Counted from the first letter of the stretch, positions 1-9,616 are shown. The stretch is 64,000 nt of DNA from Roseiarcus sp963816065 (GCA_963816065.1 CAWFJG010000019.1:248001-312000); one strand, 5' to 3'. Notes: a model not told the origin generated them from the letters alone. Numbers and translations are program-made.

Positions 1-369
1 TGCAGAGTTCGGACCGTGTGGCCGCCGGCCCGGCGTGGTTGCTCGCGCGCGCCGGCGCCTGCTTGGCGCGGCAGTCGCTTCGGGATGCGAGGAGGCCCCG
101 CTGGTCCGGTCGCGGGATTGGCGGTCGCCGCGGCGGCGCTCAGGACAAAGACGAAGCGTCGATGGCCGCCGGCAGGGGTTGCTCTTAAAAAGGTCGGCAT
201 GGAGGCGGGTTTGAGTTGGCATGGACTTGGCGCCGGCCCGCATCGGCCGAGCGCCATTTTCGCTCGCCTTGCCCCCCGGGGCGCGTCTGGCGCGACTGTC
301 ATGCGAATGTCGAACGCCCGCGCCGTTTCGAGGCCGCGCGGGTCGTGATAATCCAGAGGCCGACCAAGG
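1..369. other. No recognisable gene upstream of the carboxylase gene
   Basis: This 369-base stretch at the window edge has open frames on both strands, as expected for GC-rich DNA, but none gives a protein I recognise. A minus-strand frame starting ATGCCGACC near base 200 stays open to base 1 and encodes an Ala/Pro/Arg-rich sequence. It could be the start of a divergent gene that runs off the window, but nothing supports that beyond the absence of stops. The promoter of the carboxylase gene should lie in the last 150 bases; I see no convincing -35/-10 pair. Confidence 0.3.
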
Positions 370-390
370 GTGCTGGAGCCAAGTAGTCCC

Positions 391-1923
<1,533 letters not shown>

Positions 1924-2042
1924 TGGACGGCCGCTGGGCGCCGGCGCGTCAGGCTTCTTTGTATTTCCCGGCGGTGAACTGCGATGAAGAACGCGGGGAA
2001 TGATAACGAGTCGCATCCAGGTATTGATCGCACAGATGAAAG

Positions 2043-2183
2043 TTGGACTATGTCCATGACGGTAAGCATGACTGGCTCGCCTTTGTCGAAAAGGTAGGAA
2101 TTGGCGGTCTCTTCGTAATTCCCGCCGCCTTTGCGTCATCGGTCTGGGTATGGTTCGGCTTCAAGAACCAACTCTCAAACTGA
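2043..2183 (+). CDS. Possible 46-residue membrane miniprotein
   Basis: A TTG-started frame encodes a 46-residue protein with a charged N-terminus (MDYVHDGKHDW), a hydrophobic segment (GIGGLFVIPAAFASSVW) and a polar tail ending FKNQLSN. Its composition is much more protein-like than the surrounding frames, and the DNA is AT-richer than its neighbours, which could mean transfer. There is no good ribosome binding site (only GATGAAAG upstream), so it may be the 3' remnant of a longer gene. I do not recognise the family. Confidence 0.28.
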   Translation: MDYVHDGKHDWLAFVEKVGIGGLFVIPAAFASSVWVWFGFKNQLSN

Positions 2184-2207
2184 GACACTGCCCGGAGGAG
2201 GCGTGCG

Positions 2208-2246
2208 TTGACATATGACGTCTGAATCGATATGTCGTGACATATG
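2208..2246 (+). promoter_or_regulatory. vapBC promoter overlapping a palindromic operator
   Basis: TTGACA at 2208-2213 is a perfect -35 hexamer. Seventeen bases later TATGTC (2231-2236) fits a weak -10. Transcription would then begin at about 2243-2244, which is the antitoxin ATG itself, and there is no ribosome binding site near that ATG, so a leaderless mRNA is likely. The same stretch holds GACATATG at 2210 and 2239 and the inverted half-site GATATGTC at 2229. These are suitable operator half-sites for autorepression by the ribbon-helix-helix antitoxin. The boxes are seen; their function is inferred. Confidence 0.5.
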
Positions 2247-2510
2247 GTTGAGCGGACGACGGTACGGCTCCCGGAAGACCTGATCGCGCGCGCCAAACGC
2301 AAGGCGGCGGCGGAGGGACGGTCGCTGACCGCTCTGATAGAGGAGGGATTGCGGCGGGTTCTCAATGAGCGCCGTTCGGAGGCCCCGCCTCCGCGCGCGC
2401 TTCCTCCGGTCAGCAGCGCAAGAGGCGGGCTCATGCCCGGCGTCGATCTCGACAACTCCGCGTCTCTGCAGGACATGGAGGATCTGGCCTGGATGCGCGG
2501 GCTCCGGTGA
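2244..2510 (+). CDS. vapB: VapB-family ribbon-helix-helix antitoxin
   Basis: This 88-residue protein starts with an RHH/CopG-like DNA-binding fold: the strand ERTTVRLPEDL is followed by two helices (ARAKRKAAAEGRSLTALIEEGLRRVLNER). The C-terminal half, rich in Pro and acidic residues and ending DMEDLAWMRGL, would be the disordered segment that wraps the toxin. It overlaps the downstream PIN-domain gene by four bases (GTGA), the usual layout of translationally coupled vapBC pairs. The start ATG coincides with the predicted transcription start. VapB neutralises VapC and represses the operon. Confidence 0.82.
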   Translation: MVERTTVRLPEDLIARAKRKAAAEGRSLTALIEEGLRRVLNERRSEAPPPRALPPVSSARGGLMPGVDLDNSASLQDMEDLAWMRGLR

Positions 2511-2935
2511 TTCTTCCCGATGTCAACGTGCTGCTGTACGCCTTCCGAGCGGACTTGCCCCGTCATCCGGTGTCCAAGTCCTGGCTGGATCGGGTGGTCC
2601 TTGGCGATGCGCCCTTCGGCATGTCGCCTCAGGCGCTGAGCGCCGTCGCGCGCATCGCGACGAATGGGCGCGTGTTCAATCCGCCGAGCCCGCTCGAGGA
2701 GGCGTTCGAATACTGCGACAATTTGCTGAGCCAGCCGCACTGCGAAATCGTCACGCCCGGCCCGCGCCACTGGGCGATCTTCAAGCGCCTTTGCGTGGAG
2801 GCGGACGCGCGCGGTCCGCTCGTCGCCGACGCCTGGTTTGCTGCGCTCGCGATCGAGCGCGGCTGCACGTGGATCACCTTCGACCGCGACTACGCCCGTT
2901 TTCCGGGGCTCGAATGGCGGACGCCGGAGGCGTGA
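2507..2935 (+). CDS. vapC: VapC-family PIN-domain ribonuclease toxin
   Basis: The protein is 142 residues, standard for VapC. The N-terminal PDVNVLLYAFR carries the first acidic metal ligand (Asp5), LVADAWFAALA carries a second, and ITFDRDYARF near the C-terminus is the last conserved PIN motif. These toxins cleave tRNA or rRNA when the antitoxin is lost. The GTG start lies inside the vapB stop region, so expression is coupled. The sequence looks intact and the acidic residues are present, so the toxin is probably active. Confidence 0.85.
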   Translation: MILPDVNVLLYAFRADLPRHPVSKSWLDRVVLGDAPFGMSPQALSAVARIATNGRVFNPPSPLEEAFEYCDNLLSQPHCEIVTPGPRHWAIFKRLCVEADARGPLVADAWFAALAIERGCTWITFDRDYARFPGLEWRTPEA

Positions 2936-2947
2936 CGGCGCTCAAAC

Positions 2948-3039
2948 TCATCGCCTGACCAGGCGCGCGTCGTCGAGATCGGGCGCGCCGACCTTGCGGG
3001 CGAGATACGCCCCCTCGCGTGCGACGCGCCGCGCTAGCC
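2948..3039 (-). pseudogene. Remnant of the 3' end of a second ICMT-like methyltransferase gene
   Basis: Read on the minus strand, this stretch encodes RRVAREGAYLARKVGA and on to LVRR plus a stop. It aligns without gaps to the last 30 residues of the intact methyltransferase ending at 3288 (VVAREEAYLTRKFGA to RVRR), with roughly two residues in three identical. The rest of the gene is missing; the sequence upstream is a different small gene. It is a partial duplication or the remains of a deleted tandem paralogue. Confidence 0.6.
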
Positions 3040-3171
3040 CTTTTTGCCAGGTACGCTCACCGACGCCCCGCTCTTGCCCTGCGACTTCTTATACTCGGAG
3101 ACATGGGACTTCGGCTTGTCCGACTTTGCCTTCTTGGCCTCTTTATTACCCTTCTGTTCACCCTTCGGCAT
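3034..3171 (-). CDS. 45-residue lysine-rich small protein
   Basis: A short gene with an almost perfect ribosome binding site: AAGGAGG (complement of 3177-3183) lies five bases before the ATG. It encodes 45 residues beginning MPKGEQKGNKEAKKAKSDK and ending VPGKKG, about one quarter Lys. Small basic proteins starting MPKGEQ or similar are common as unannotated genes in Rhizobiales genomes; their role is unknown to me. No membrane segment or cysteine is present, so a nucleic-acid-associated cytosolic protein is a reasonable guess. Its stop codon lies within the methyltransferase remnant. Confidence 0.6.
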   Translation of the reverse strand: MPKGEQKGNKEAKKAKSDKPKSHVSEYKKSQGKSGASVSVPGKKG

Positions 3172-3287
3172 CGATTCCTCCTTGGCGGCCCCCGCAGGGC
3201 GCCGGAGGGAAAGAGTGTCACAATCCCGGCGGCCGGACTACAGGGGTCAGACGGTCTGCCTGACAAATTCCTGCGGGAAAAGAGCGG

Positions 3288-3755
3288 CTAAATCCATCGC
3301 CTGACCCGACGGGCGTAGTCGAGGTAGGCTGCGCCGAACTTGCGCGTCAGGTACGCCTCTTCGCGCGCCACCACGCCCCACCGCAGGACAGCATAGAGGG
3401 CGATCAGCGCCGCAAACTGCCACAGGCTGTCGAGCGCGACGGCGAACCCGCCGACCGACAGGAACATGGCGAAGTAGATCGGGTTGCGGGAGTAGCGGTA
3501 GGGACCGGCTTCGACGATGACGCTCGTCGGGCGCATCGGCAGGACGGAAGTGCGCGCGCCGCGAAAGATCAGGAACGACCACGCCTCGATCGCGAGGCCG
3601 GCGGCGATCAGCCCGGCGCCAATTGGCCAGCGCGGAAGGCCCAGCGGCAGGAACGGCGCCGGCCACACGCGGCCGACGAGCCATGCCGCCACGACGCAAA
3701 GCGCCAGCGCGAGCGGCGGCGGAATCAGGACATTCGCGTGATCCTTTTCGGCCAT
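3288..3755 (-). CDS. Isoprenylcysteine carboxyl methyltransferase (ICMT/PEMT)-like membrane protein
   Basis: A 155-residue integral membrane protein with about four hydrophobic segments (LALALCVVAAWLVGRVW; WPIGAGLIAAGLAIEAWSF; YFAMFLSVGGFAVAL; LWQFAALIALYAVLRWGVV). It has the family signature GPYRYSRNPIYFA and the C-terminal REEAYLTRKFGAAYLDY motif, which bind S-adenosylmethionine. Bacterial members of this small family methylate unknown lipid or isoprenoid substrates. The length fits. It stands alone and faces the vapBC pair. Confidence 0.8.
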   Translation of the reverse strand: MAEKDHANVLIPPPLALALCVVAAWLVGRVWPAPFLPLGLPRWPIGAGLIAAGLAIEAWSFLIFRGARTSVLPMRPTSVIVEAGPYRYSRNPIYFAMFLSVGGFAVALDSLWQFAALIALYAVLRWGVVAREEAYLTRKFGAAYLDYARRVRRWI

Positions 3756-4194
3756 GCCAATCCCTAAGCCTGTGCCCGGACGCCCGCAACGCCTCGTCGT
3801 GCAGCGACGAGGCGACGACGGATGGGCCGGCGCCGTTGGCGGTTAGAGTCGCTGTGGCCTCCCGTTGAAGCCCGCTTCGACAGAGACACGGGTTGACGGT
3901 TTAACGGAATCGACCGGTCGGCTTAAGGCGACATTTGCTTGCCAGCAGGGCGACCGCGATGTATCGTTGTCCTTATACGAAGATCGTGTGCCAGGTGTCA
4001 TATTTTCCAGAAGCCAGCTCGCCTGTCGCCCTGGGGCCGCGCAACCAACCCCGCTGCGTCCGCATCGCGATCTTCGAATCGGAACAAGCCATTCAGGCGG
4101 GCGCCGATGAGGCCTTGACATCGAGCGCGGCGCCGGTCCGGCGAACAGGAATTGCGAAGATGGGTCTCGGCGCCGGGACCAGTCAGATTCTGCG

Positions 4195-4298
4195 CCGTCA
4201 TCGCGAGCCGCGAAGCGGCGTGGCGATCCACAGGAACGTCGGACGCCGCATGGTCCTCCGGATCGGCGCGTCGCCCTTCGGAATTGTCGCGATGACGG
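4195..4298. repeat. Palindromic REP-like element
   Basis: CCGTCATCGCGA at 4195-4206 is perfectly inverted as TCGCGATGACGG at 4287-4298. An inner hairpin, GCCGCGAAGCGGC, follows the left arm and is followed in turn by GTGGCGATCCAC. This is the format of the widespread proteobacterial repeat of the type CGTCATTGCGAG...GCAATCCA, normally intergenic and non-coding. It lies just upstream of the 153-bp tandem repeats. The 435 bases before it (3756-4194) hold no gene I can support. Confidence 0.6.
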
Positions 4299-4351
4299 AG
4301 CGAGGCTATCCGACTCGGGCGTTTCGTCGCCCGGGCTTTCGGCCGCAAGAT

Positions 4352-5110
4352 CTTGATAGGATTGATTCCGCGCCCGGGTTTCCTCTGGATCTCGACCTGG
4401 ACCGGGCGGATGCGGCGCCGGACGCAGGCGGAAGGCGCTCGCGGGCGGACCGCCATCCGAAGTTCGCGGCGCTCGACGCTCGCCCGGAAAATCGGCGGCA
4501 AGGCTTTGATAACATTGAATCCGCGCCCGGATTCCCGACGGATTTGGACCCGGACGGCGCGGATGCGGCGCCGGATGCGGGCGGGAGGCGCTCGCGGGCG
4601 GACCGCCATCCGAAGTTCGCGGCGCTCGACGCTCGCCCGGAAATTCGGCCGCAAGGCTTTGATAACATTAAATCCGCGCCCGGGTTTCCGACGGATTTGG
4701 ACCTGGACCGCGCGGATGCGGCGCCGGATGCGGGCGGGAGGCGCTCGCGGGCGGACCGCCATCCGAAGTTTGCGGCGCTCGACACGCGCCCGGAAATTCG
4801 GCCGCAAGGCTTTGATAACATTGAATCCGCGCCCGGATTCCCGACGGATTTGGACCCGGACGGCGCGGATGCGGCGCCGGACGCAGGCGGAGGGCGCTCG
4901 CGGGCGGACCGCCATCCGAAGTTCGCGGCGCCCGACGCTCGCCCGGAAAATCGGCCGCAAGGCTTTGATAACATTGAATCCGCGCCCGGATTCCCGACGG
5001 ATTTGGACCTGGACCGCGCGGATGCGGCGCCGGACGCGGGCGGGAGGCGCTCGCGGGCGGACCGCCGTCAGGCCTCACCGATCTCGCCCGAAAAGTCGCC
5101 TGCAACATCC
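4352..5110. repeat. Tandem repeat, five copies of a 153-bp unit
   Basis: Units begin at 4352, 4505, 4658, 4811 and 4964 with exact 153-base spacing (51 codons) and end irregularly near 5110. Each starts with a TTTGATAACATT-like box followed by GAATCCGCGCCCGG; the central copies differ at only about 5-10 percent of positions, while the first and last have diverged ends. Because 153 is a multiple of three, several frames stay open on both strands. A plus-strand frame from 4292 would give a 273-residue protein with 51-residue repeats (SAPGFPTDLD..., PDAGGRRSRADRHPKFAALD), and some copy-to-copy changes are silent in it. I see no ribosome binding site, and the start lies inside the palindromic element, so coding is doubtful. 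Confidence 0.85.
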
Positions 5111-5162
5111 TGATAAGATTGATTTCACGCCCGGGTTTTCGATGGTCCGCCCGACGGGTCCT

Positions 5163-5230
5163 GAACGGGCGGGTCCTGAACGGGCGGTTTCTGGACGGGC
5201 GGTTTGTGAACGGGCGGATTTTGAACGGGA
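5163..5230. repeat. Five tandem 15-bp GAACGGGCGG repeats
   Basis: GAACGGG (once GGACGGG) recurs at 5163, 5178, 5193, 5208 and 5223, exactly 15 bases apart, with TCCT/TTCT/TTGT/TTTT spacers. In the frame of the following secreted protein it reads as pentapeptides LNGRV, LNGRF, LDGRF, VNGRI and LNGNV, but the likely start of that gene is downstream at 5245. The block lies in the 5' flank of that gene, so slippage could affect its expression. Confidence 0.75.
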
Positions 5231-5244
5231 ATGTGGCGATCCGC

Positions 5245-5733
5245 ATGCAGACCTTGCGCGCCGTCCACCTGCTCCCCCTTGCCCTCGCCGCCGGCTTCCT
5301 CGCCGCGGTCCCGTGCCGGGCGTCCGCGCAAACGACGGAGACCGCCCTTGGCCTGAAGCCCGGCCAGGCGATCATCTTCGCCGTCGCCGTCGACGGGGGC
5401 CGCGTCGCGCTCGGGCCGGCGCGAGCGGCGAAGCCGGGGCCGGCCCGGCTGAACGAGGGCGAGATTGCGGTCGCCGTGGTCAAGCACGGCCTTTCGCCCT
5501 ACGCCGACGTCACGGCGACCGAGAAGACCTCGACGCCGATCGACTTCGTCGCCACCGGTCTCATCGGCGACATCAAGATCGACGAGATCGTGCTGTGCGG
5601 GCGGCTCGACGCGCCGGCGACGGGGCGGATCGCCTCAGGAGTCTGGCGCGTTTCGCTGAACAGCTTTGTCGTTCACAGGGGCGGCGACCCGCCGCCGGCC
5701 GCCGGCGAAGGAGGACTGGGATGCCCAAAGTGA
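5245..5733 (+). CDS. Putative secreted protein of unknown function
   Basis: The predicted product has 162 residues. It begins MQTLRAVHLLPLALAAGFL and continues to a likely signal peptidase site after CRASA, so it should be exported. The mature part (TTETALGLKPGQ, VAVDGGRVALGPARA, LNEGEIAVAVVKHGLSPYADVTA) looks like a small beta-rich domain with a single Cys (ILCGRLD-like segment) and no catalytic motif I know. The frame is open further upstream through the 15-bp repeats, but the signal peptide fixes the start at 5245. It overlaps the DUF2188 gene by 13 bases, suggesting a two-gene operon. Confidence 0.55.
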   Translation: MQTLRAVHLLPLALAAGFLAAVPCRASAQTTETALGLKPGQAIIFAVAVDGGRVALGPARAAKPGPARLNEGEIAVAVVKHGLSPYADVTATEKTSTPIDFVATGLIGDIKIDEIVLCGRLDAPATGRIASGVWRVSLNSFVVHRGGDPPPAAGEGGLGCPK

Positions 5734-5963
5734 CCTACCACATCATCGAGCACGACGGCGGCTGGGCCTATCGGGTCGGCGACGTGATCTCGGAGACCTT
5801 TCCAAGCCACGATCACGCCCGACAGGCCGCGGAGCGGGCGGCGGCGGAGCAGCGGGTCGGAGGCGAGACGGCGGACATTTCCTACGAGGACGCGGAGGGC
5901 CGCTGGCACGTCGAAACGGCCAAGGGCGGCGACCGGCCGGACACCGACGTCGAGGAAGGGTGA
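5721..5963 (+). CDS. DUF2188 domain protein
   Basis: An 80-residue protein with a strong AAGGAGG (5708-5714) six bases before the ATG. It shows the DUF2188 pattern: YHIIEHDGGWAYRVGDVISE, then an amphipathic helix with AAERAAAEQRVGG, then ISYEDAEGRWHVE. The fold resembles a double-stranded-RNA-binding-like alpha-beta sandwich in related proteins, but the function is unknown. The family is common in Rhizobiales. The frame is open far upstream through the tandem repeats, but that extension has no support. Confidence 0.8.
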   Translation: MPKVTYHIIEHDGGWAYRVGDVISETFPSHDHARQAAERAAAEQRVGGETADISYEDAEGRWHVETAKGGDRPDTDVEEG

Positions 5964-6202
5964 GATCCGAATCGCCGGCTTTCCTCCTTGCTCCGGCCGG
6001 TCTTTTCTGCTAGCGGCTGGCGCCTGCCGCGTGGGAGTTCCATATCGCGGCAAACCCAGGGCGTTCTGTCGCCGGCCCGTGCGCCGGCCCACTTTTTCAA
6101 GTGGTGAGAGGGTCGCGAGACCTTCCCGGCGAAAGGGCGCCCGATCGTCAACGCCAACCCAACCGCCGGCGCCGGTCCGAACGGACCCCTTTAGGAGAAC
6201 CA

Positions 6203-7927
6203 ATGTCGCAAACCCAAACCCACGCGCCCTCGCGCGAGGATTTCACCGCGCTTCTCAACGAGACCTATGGCGATGATGAGGCCTTTGAGGGCTCGGTCGT
6301 CAAGGGCCGCGTGGTCGCCATCGAAAAGGACATGGCCGTCATCGACGTCGGCCTGAAGACGGAGGGCCGCGTCGCCCTCAAGGAATTCACCAATCACGGC
6401 CGCGATCCCGCCCCCGGCATGGGCGACGAGGTCGAGGTCTATCTCGAGCGGATCGAGAACGCGCTCGGCGAAGCTGTGCTGTCGCGCGACAAGGCCCGCC
6501 GCGAGGAGAGCTGGGTCAAGCTCGAGCAGGCCTTCGAAAAGAACGAGAAGGTCGAGGGCGTCATCTTCAACCAGGTCAAGGGCGGCTTCACCGTCGATCT
6601 CGACGGAGCGGTGGCGTTTTTGCCGCGCAGCCAGGTCGACATCCGGCCAGTGCGCGACGTCGGTCCTCTGATGAACGTTCCGCAGCCGTTCCAGATTCTC
6701 AAGATGGACCGCCGGCGCGGCAACATCGTCGTGTCGCGCCGCACCGTGCTCGAGGAGAGCCGGGCCGAGCAGCGCCACGAGATCGTCGCCAACCTCGCCG
6801 AGGGCCAGGTGGTCGACGGCACTGTCAAGAACCTTACCGACTATGGCGCGTTCGTCGACCTCGGCGGCATCGACGGCCTCCTGCACGTCACCGACATCGC
6901 CTGGCGGCGCGTCAACCACCCGAGCGAGGTGCTGACCATCGGCCAGCAAGTCAAGGTCCGCATCATCAAGATCAACCACGAAACTCATCGCATCTCGCTT
7001 GGTATGAAGCAGCTGCAGGAAGACCCGTGGTCGAACATCGAGACCCGCTACAGCGTGGGCCAGAAGCTGAAGGGCAGGGTCACGAACATCGCCGACTACG
7101 GCGCATTCGTCGAGCTCGAGCCGGGCATCGAGGGTCTGATCCACGTTTCCGAGATGTCCTGGACCAAGAAGAACGTCCATCCCGGCAAGATCGTTTCGAC
7201 CAGCCAGGAGGTCGAGGTGCAGGTGCTCGAGGTCGATTCCGCCAAGCGCCGCATTTCGCTTGGCCTCAAGCAGACCCTGCAGAACCCGTGGGAAGCCTTC
7301 CTCGAGAAGCATCCGGTCGGTTCGGCGGTCGAGGGCGAGGTCAAGAACAAGACCGAGTTCGGCCTGTTCATCGGGTTGGACGGCGACGTCGACGGCATGG
7401 TCCATCTCTCAGACCTCGACTGGACGCGTCCGGGCGAGCAGGCGATCGAGGATTACAAGAAGGGCGACAAGGTGCACGCCAAGGTTCTCGACGTCGACGT
7501 CGAGAAGGAGCGCATCGCGATCGGCATCAAGCAACTCGCCTCGGACCCGTTCGCCGCCCGCAAGGCCGGCGAGGAGGGCGACGGCGATCTGCGCAAGGGC
7601 GGCGTCGTGACCTGCGAAGTGGTCGAGGTCAAGGACGGCGGCCTCGAGGTGAAGATCGCCGGCACCGATCTGACGACCTTCATCAAGCGCAACGAGCTCG
7701 CCCGCGACCGCGGCGACCAGCGCCCGGACCGCTTCTCGGTCGGCGAGAAGGTCGACGCCCGCGTCATCCAGCTCGACCGGCGCGCTCACAAGATCGCCGT
7801 CTCGATCAAGGCGCTGGAAGTCGCAGAAGAGAAGGAGGCGATCGCGCAGTACGGCTCGGCCAACTCGGGCGCCTCGCTCGGCGACATTCTCGGCGCGGCG
7901 CTGAAAGCGCGCGAGCAGAAGAAGTAA
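6203..7927 (+). CDS. rpsA: 30S ribosomal protein S1
   Basis: The protein has 574 residues with six S1 (OB-fold) repeats, the normal alphaproteobacterial length. Repeats begin near residues 30 (GSVVKGRVVAIEKDMAVIDV), 115, 200 (VVDGTVKNLTDYGAFVDL), 287 (LKGRVTNIADYGAFVEL), 374 and 462. S1 binds mRNA and brings it to the small subunit. The start ATG at 6203 follows TAGGAG by six bases; upstream in-frame codons have no conservation. A short GCCCG/CGGGC hairpin at 7950-7966 after the stop may be a weak terminator, but it lacks a T-run. The leader from 5964 to 6202 is long enough for S1 autoregulation, which is inference. Confidence 0.95.
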   Translation: MSQTQTHAPSREDFTALLNETYGDDEAFEGSVVKGRVVAIEKDMAVIDVGLKTEGRVALKEFTNHGRDPAPGMGDEVEVYLERIENALGEAVLSRDKARREESWVKLEQAFEKNEKVEGVIFNQVKGGFTVDLDGAVAFLPRSQVDIRPVRDVGPLMNVPQPFQILKMDRRRGNIVVSRRTVLEESRAEQRHEIVANLAEGQVVDGTVKNLTDYGAFVDLGGIDGLLHVTDIAWRRVNHPSEVLTIGQQVKVRIIKINHETHRISLGMKQLQEDPWSNIETRYSVGQKLKGRVTNIADYGAFVELEPGIEGLIHVSEMSWTKKNVHPGKIVSTSQEVEVQVLEVDSAKRRISLGLKQTLQNPWEAFLEKHPVGSAVEGEVKNKTEFGLFIGLDGDVDGMVHLSDLDWTRPGEQAIEDYKKGDKVHAKVLDVDVEKERIAIGIKQLASDPFAARKAGEEGDGDLRKGGVVTCEVVEVKDGGLEVKIAGTDLTTFIKRNELARDRGDQRPDRFSVGEKVDARVIQLDRRAHKIAVSIKALEVAEEKEAIAQYGSANSGASLGDILGAALKAREQKK

Positions 7928-8297
7928 GTCGAAGACCAACCGACGCTGACGCCCGTTTTGCGGGCGCCGTGACAGGCTCGCCGGAACCAATTCCCGCGGG
8001 CCTTCTCAATTCCGGGCGCAGAACGCGGGAGCTGTCGGTCGCTCCCCTGAAATAGCCCGCGTAACTTGGCCAAAGCGCCGGCCGATGGCCTTGCGCTCGG
8101 TCGGCGCCGGGCTATAGTGACATGCCAGCTCAAAGTCAGGCCTCGAGGCGGCGGGCGTGTCCATTCCGCAACGGCTGCCAACGTGTCTTATTCTGAGTCG
8201 CAACGAGCACTCGTCCGTCGTCATTTATTCTGAAGCCGTCAGCCTTCGCGCCCGGTTTGAACGGGCGCGCCGACAACAAACTTCTGGGAGGAAGATC

Positions 8298-9428
8298 ATG
8301 CAGGTTGTTCGCCGTCTGGGAATTTGCGCCATTGCCGGAGCGGCCCTCGCCGCCGGGGCGCCCGCACATGCCGCCGGCCCTCAGGTCGTGGCCGGCCCGT
8401 CCGCCGAGCCGCAGTGCTTCGTTCCGTGGACGAGCGACACCAAGTTCTTCAAGTATCCTGCAAAGAAGGGACCGTTCCGGGTGGCGCTGGCGAACGGCTA
8501 CATCGCCAACACTTGGCGCATCCAGATGATCCAGACCGCAAAGGCCTATGCCGCCCAACCTGACGTCGCGGCCAAGCTCAAGGAGTTCAAGGTCGTTTCG
8601 ACCGGCGAGGACGTCGCCGCGCAAATCGCCGCTGTCGACAACTTCATCGATTCCGGTTACGACGCGATCGTCGTCGACGTGCAAAACCCGGACGCGTTCA
8701 GGCCGGTGATCAAGCGGGCGAATGACGCCGGCGTGGTGCTGGTGGCGTTCGACAACACCTTCAATTCCCACGATGCGATCAATGTCAACGTCGACCAGAA
8801 GGGGCTCGGCGTTTATTGGGCGAAATGGCTGATCGAAAAGGTGCCGGACGGCGGCAAGATCCTCGAGGTCCGCGGCGTCGCCGGCACCTCCGTCGACCGC
8901 GACCGGCACGACGGCATTCACGAGACGTTCGACAAGAGCGGCAAGAAATGGAACGTGATCGAAGTCTACGGCAAATGGGACGACCCGACCGCGCAGAAGG
9001 TCACCGCCGACGCCATCGCCGTGCAAAAGAAGTTTGACGGCTTCACCGCGCAAGGCGGCGACACCGGGGTGGTCCAGGCCATGATCGACGCCAAGCAGCC
9101 CTTCGTTCCATTCGGCGGGGAGACCGAGAACGGCTTCCGCAAGTTCTGCGCGAAATTCGGCGAGCAGGGGCTCAAATGCGCCTCCGGGGGCACCGGCCCC
9201 GCCCAGGTCGCAGTCGCGATCAAGACGGCGCTGACCGCCCTCGAGGGGCAGGTCGTGCCGCAAGAGGTCAAGCTGCCGCTGGCGACCGTCGAATATCCGA
9301 ACTTCAAGGCCGGCGAGAACTTCTACCCCGAACTTTCCGACAATTTCTTCGTCGGCAACTCCTTCCCGACCTGCGGCATCAATTTCAATGCGGCCGAGAT
9401 CATGGGGCAGACCAAGGAGAACAAATAG
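8298..9428 (+). CDS. Sugar ABC transporter, periplasmic substrate-binding protein (ribose/PBP1 type)
   Basis: A 376-residue exported protein: the signal peptide MQVVRRLGICAIAGAALAAG is cleaved near AHAAG. It is followed by a type I periplasmic-binding fold with GPFRVALANGYIANTWR, the helical segment ending VDNFIDSGYDAIVVDVQNP, and GVVLVAFDNTFNSHDAINVN. GGAGGAAG-type ribosome binding sequence (GGGAGGA at 8286-8292) precedes the ATG at 8298. It is the first gene of a cassette with an ATPase and two permeases. Sequence alone does not tell the sugar; binding proteins of this shape serve ribose, xylose, galactose or polyols. Confidence 0.9.
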   Translation: MQVVRRLGICAIAGAALAAGAPAHAAGPQVVAGPSAEPQCFVPWTSDTKFFKYPAKKGPFRVALANGYIANTWRIQMIQTAKAYAAQPDVAAKLKEFKVVSTGEDVAAQIAAVDNFIDSGYDAIVVDVQNPDAFRPVIKRANDAGVVLVAFDNTFNSHDAINVNVDQKGLGVYWAKWLIEKVPDGGKILEVRGVAGTSVDRDRHDGIHETFDKSGKKWNVIEVYGKWDDPTAQKVTADAIAVQKKFDGFTAQGGDTGVVQAMIDAKQPFVPFGGETENGFRKFCAKFGEQGLKCASGGTGPAQVAVAIKTALTALEGQVVPQEVKLPLATVEYPNFKAGENFYPELSDNFFVGNSFPTCGINFNAAEIMGQTKENK

Positions 9429-9448
9429 GCCTTCGCGCCGGGTTCGTT

Positions 9449-9566
9449 CAGGCCCCCTTCCCCCGCTTGCGGGAAGAGGGTGGAGGTGAGGGGGTTGGCG
9501 ATTGCTCGCCACGACTCCTCGCCCAGCCCCTTGTCGTAGCCTTCTCGGCGCCAGCGGGAGAAGGGA
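9449..9566. repeat. REP-like intergenic repeat
   Basis: CCCCTTCCCCCGCTTGCGGG, then AAGAGGGTGGAGGTGAGGGG, followed after about 45 bases by a degenerate inverted counterpart (CCTTCTCGGCGCCAGCGGGA, GAAGGGA). This is the common proteobacterial intergenic repeat based on CCTCTCCC...GGGAGAGG. It sits between the binding-protein gene and the ATPase gene, where a hairpin could stabilise the upstream mRNA and raise binding-protein levels relative to the membrane subunits. Related sequence occurs at about 45.8 and 63.1 kb. Confidence 0.55.
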
Positions 9567-9616
9567 CGCGCCGCGCCGTACGACGAGGGCGCGGGCAGAT
9601 CAGGAAGACCACGCGA

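Noticed and set aside
4352..5110. CRISPR array
   Set aside because: The 153-bp units are contiguous with no unique spacers, and no cas gene is near.
4353..5963. A single 536-residue protein reading through the tandem repeats into the DUF2188 domain
   Set aside because: Only the last 80 residues have family support and they have their own strong ribosome binding site at 5708-5714.
6191..7405. A 404-residue protein on the minus strand opposite rpsA
   Set aside because: It is a mirror frame of GC-rich rpsA codons, rich in Leu/Asp/Val blocks, with no family features.
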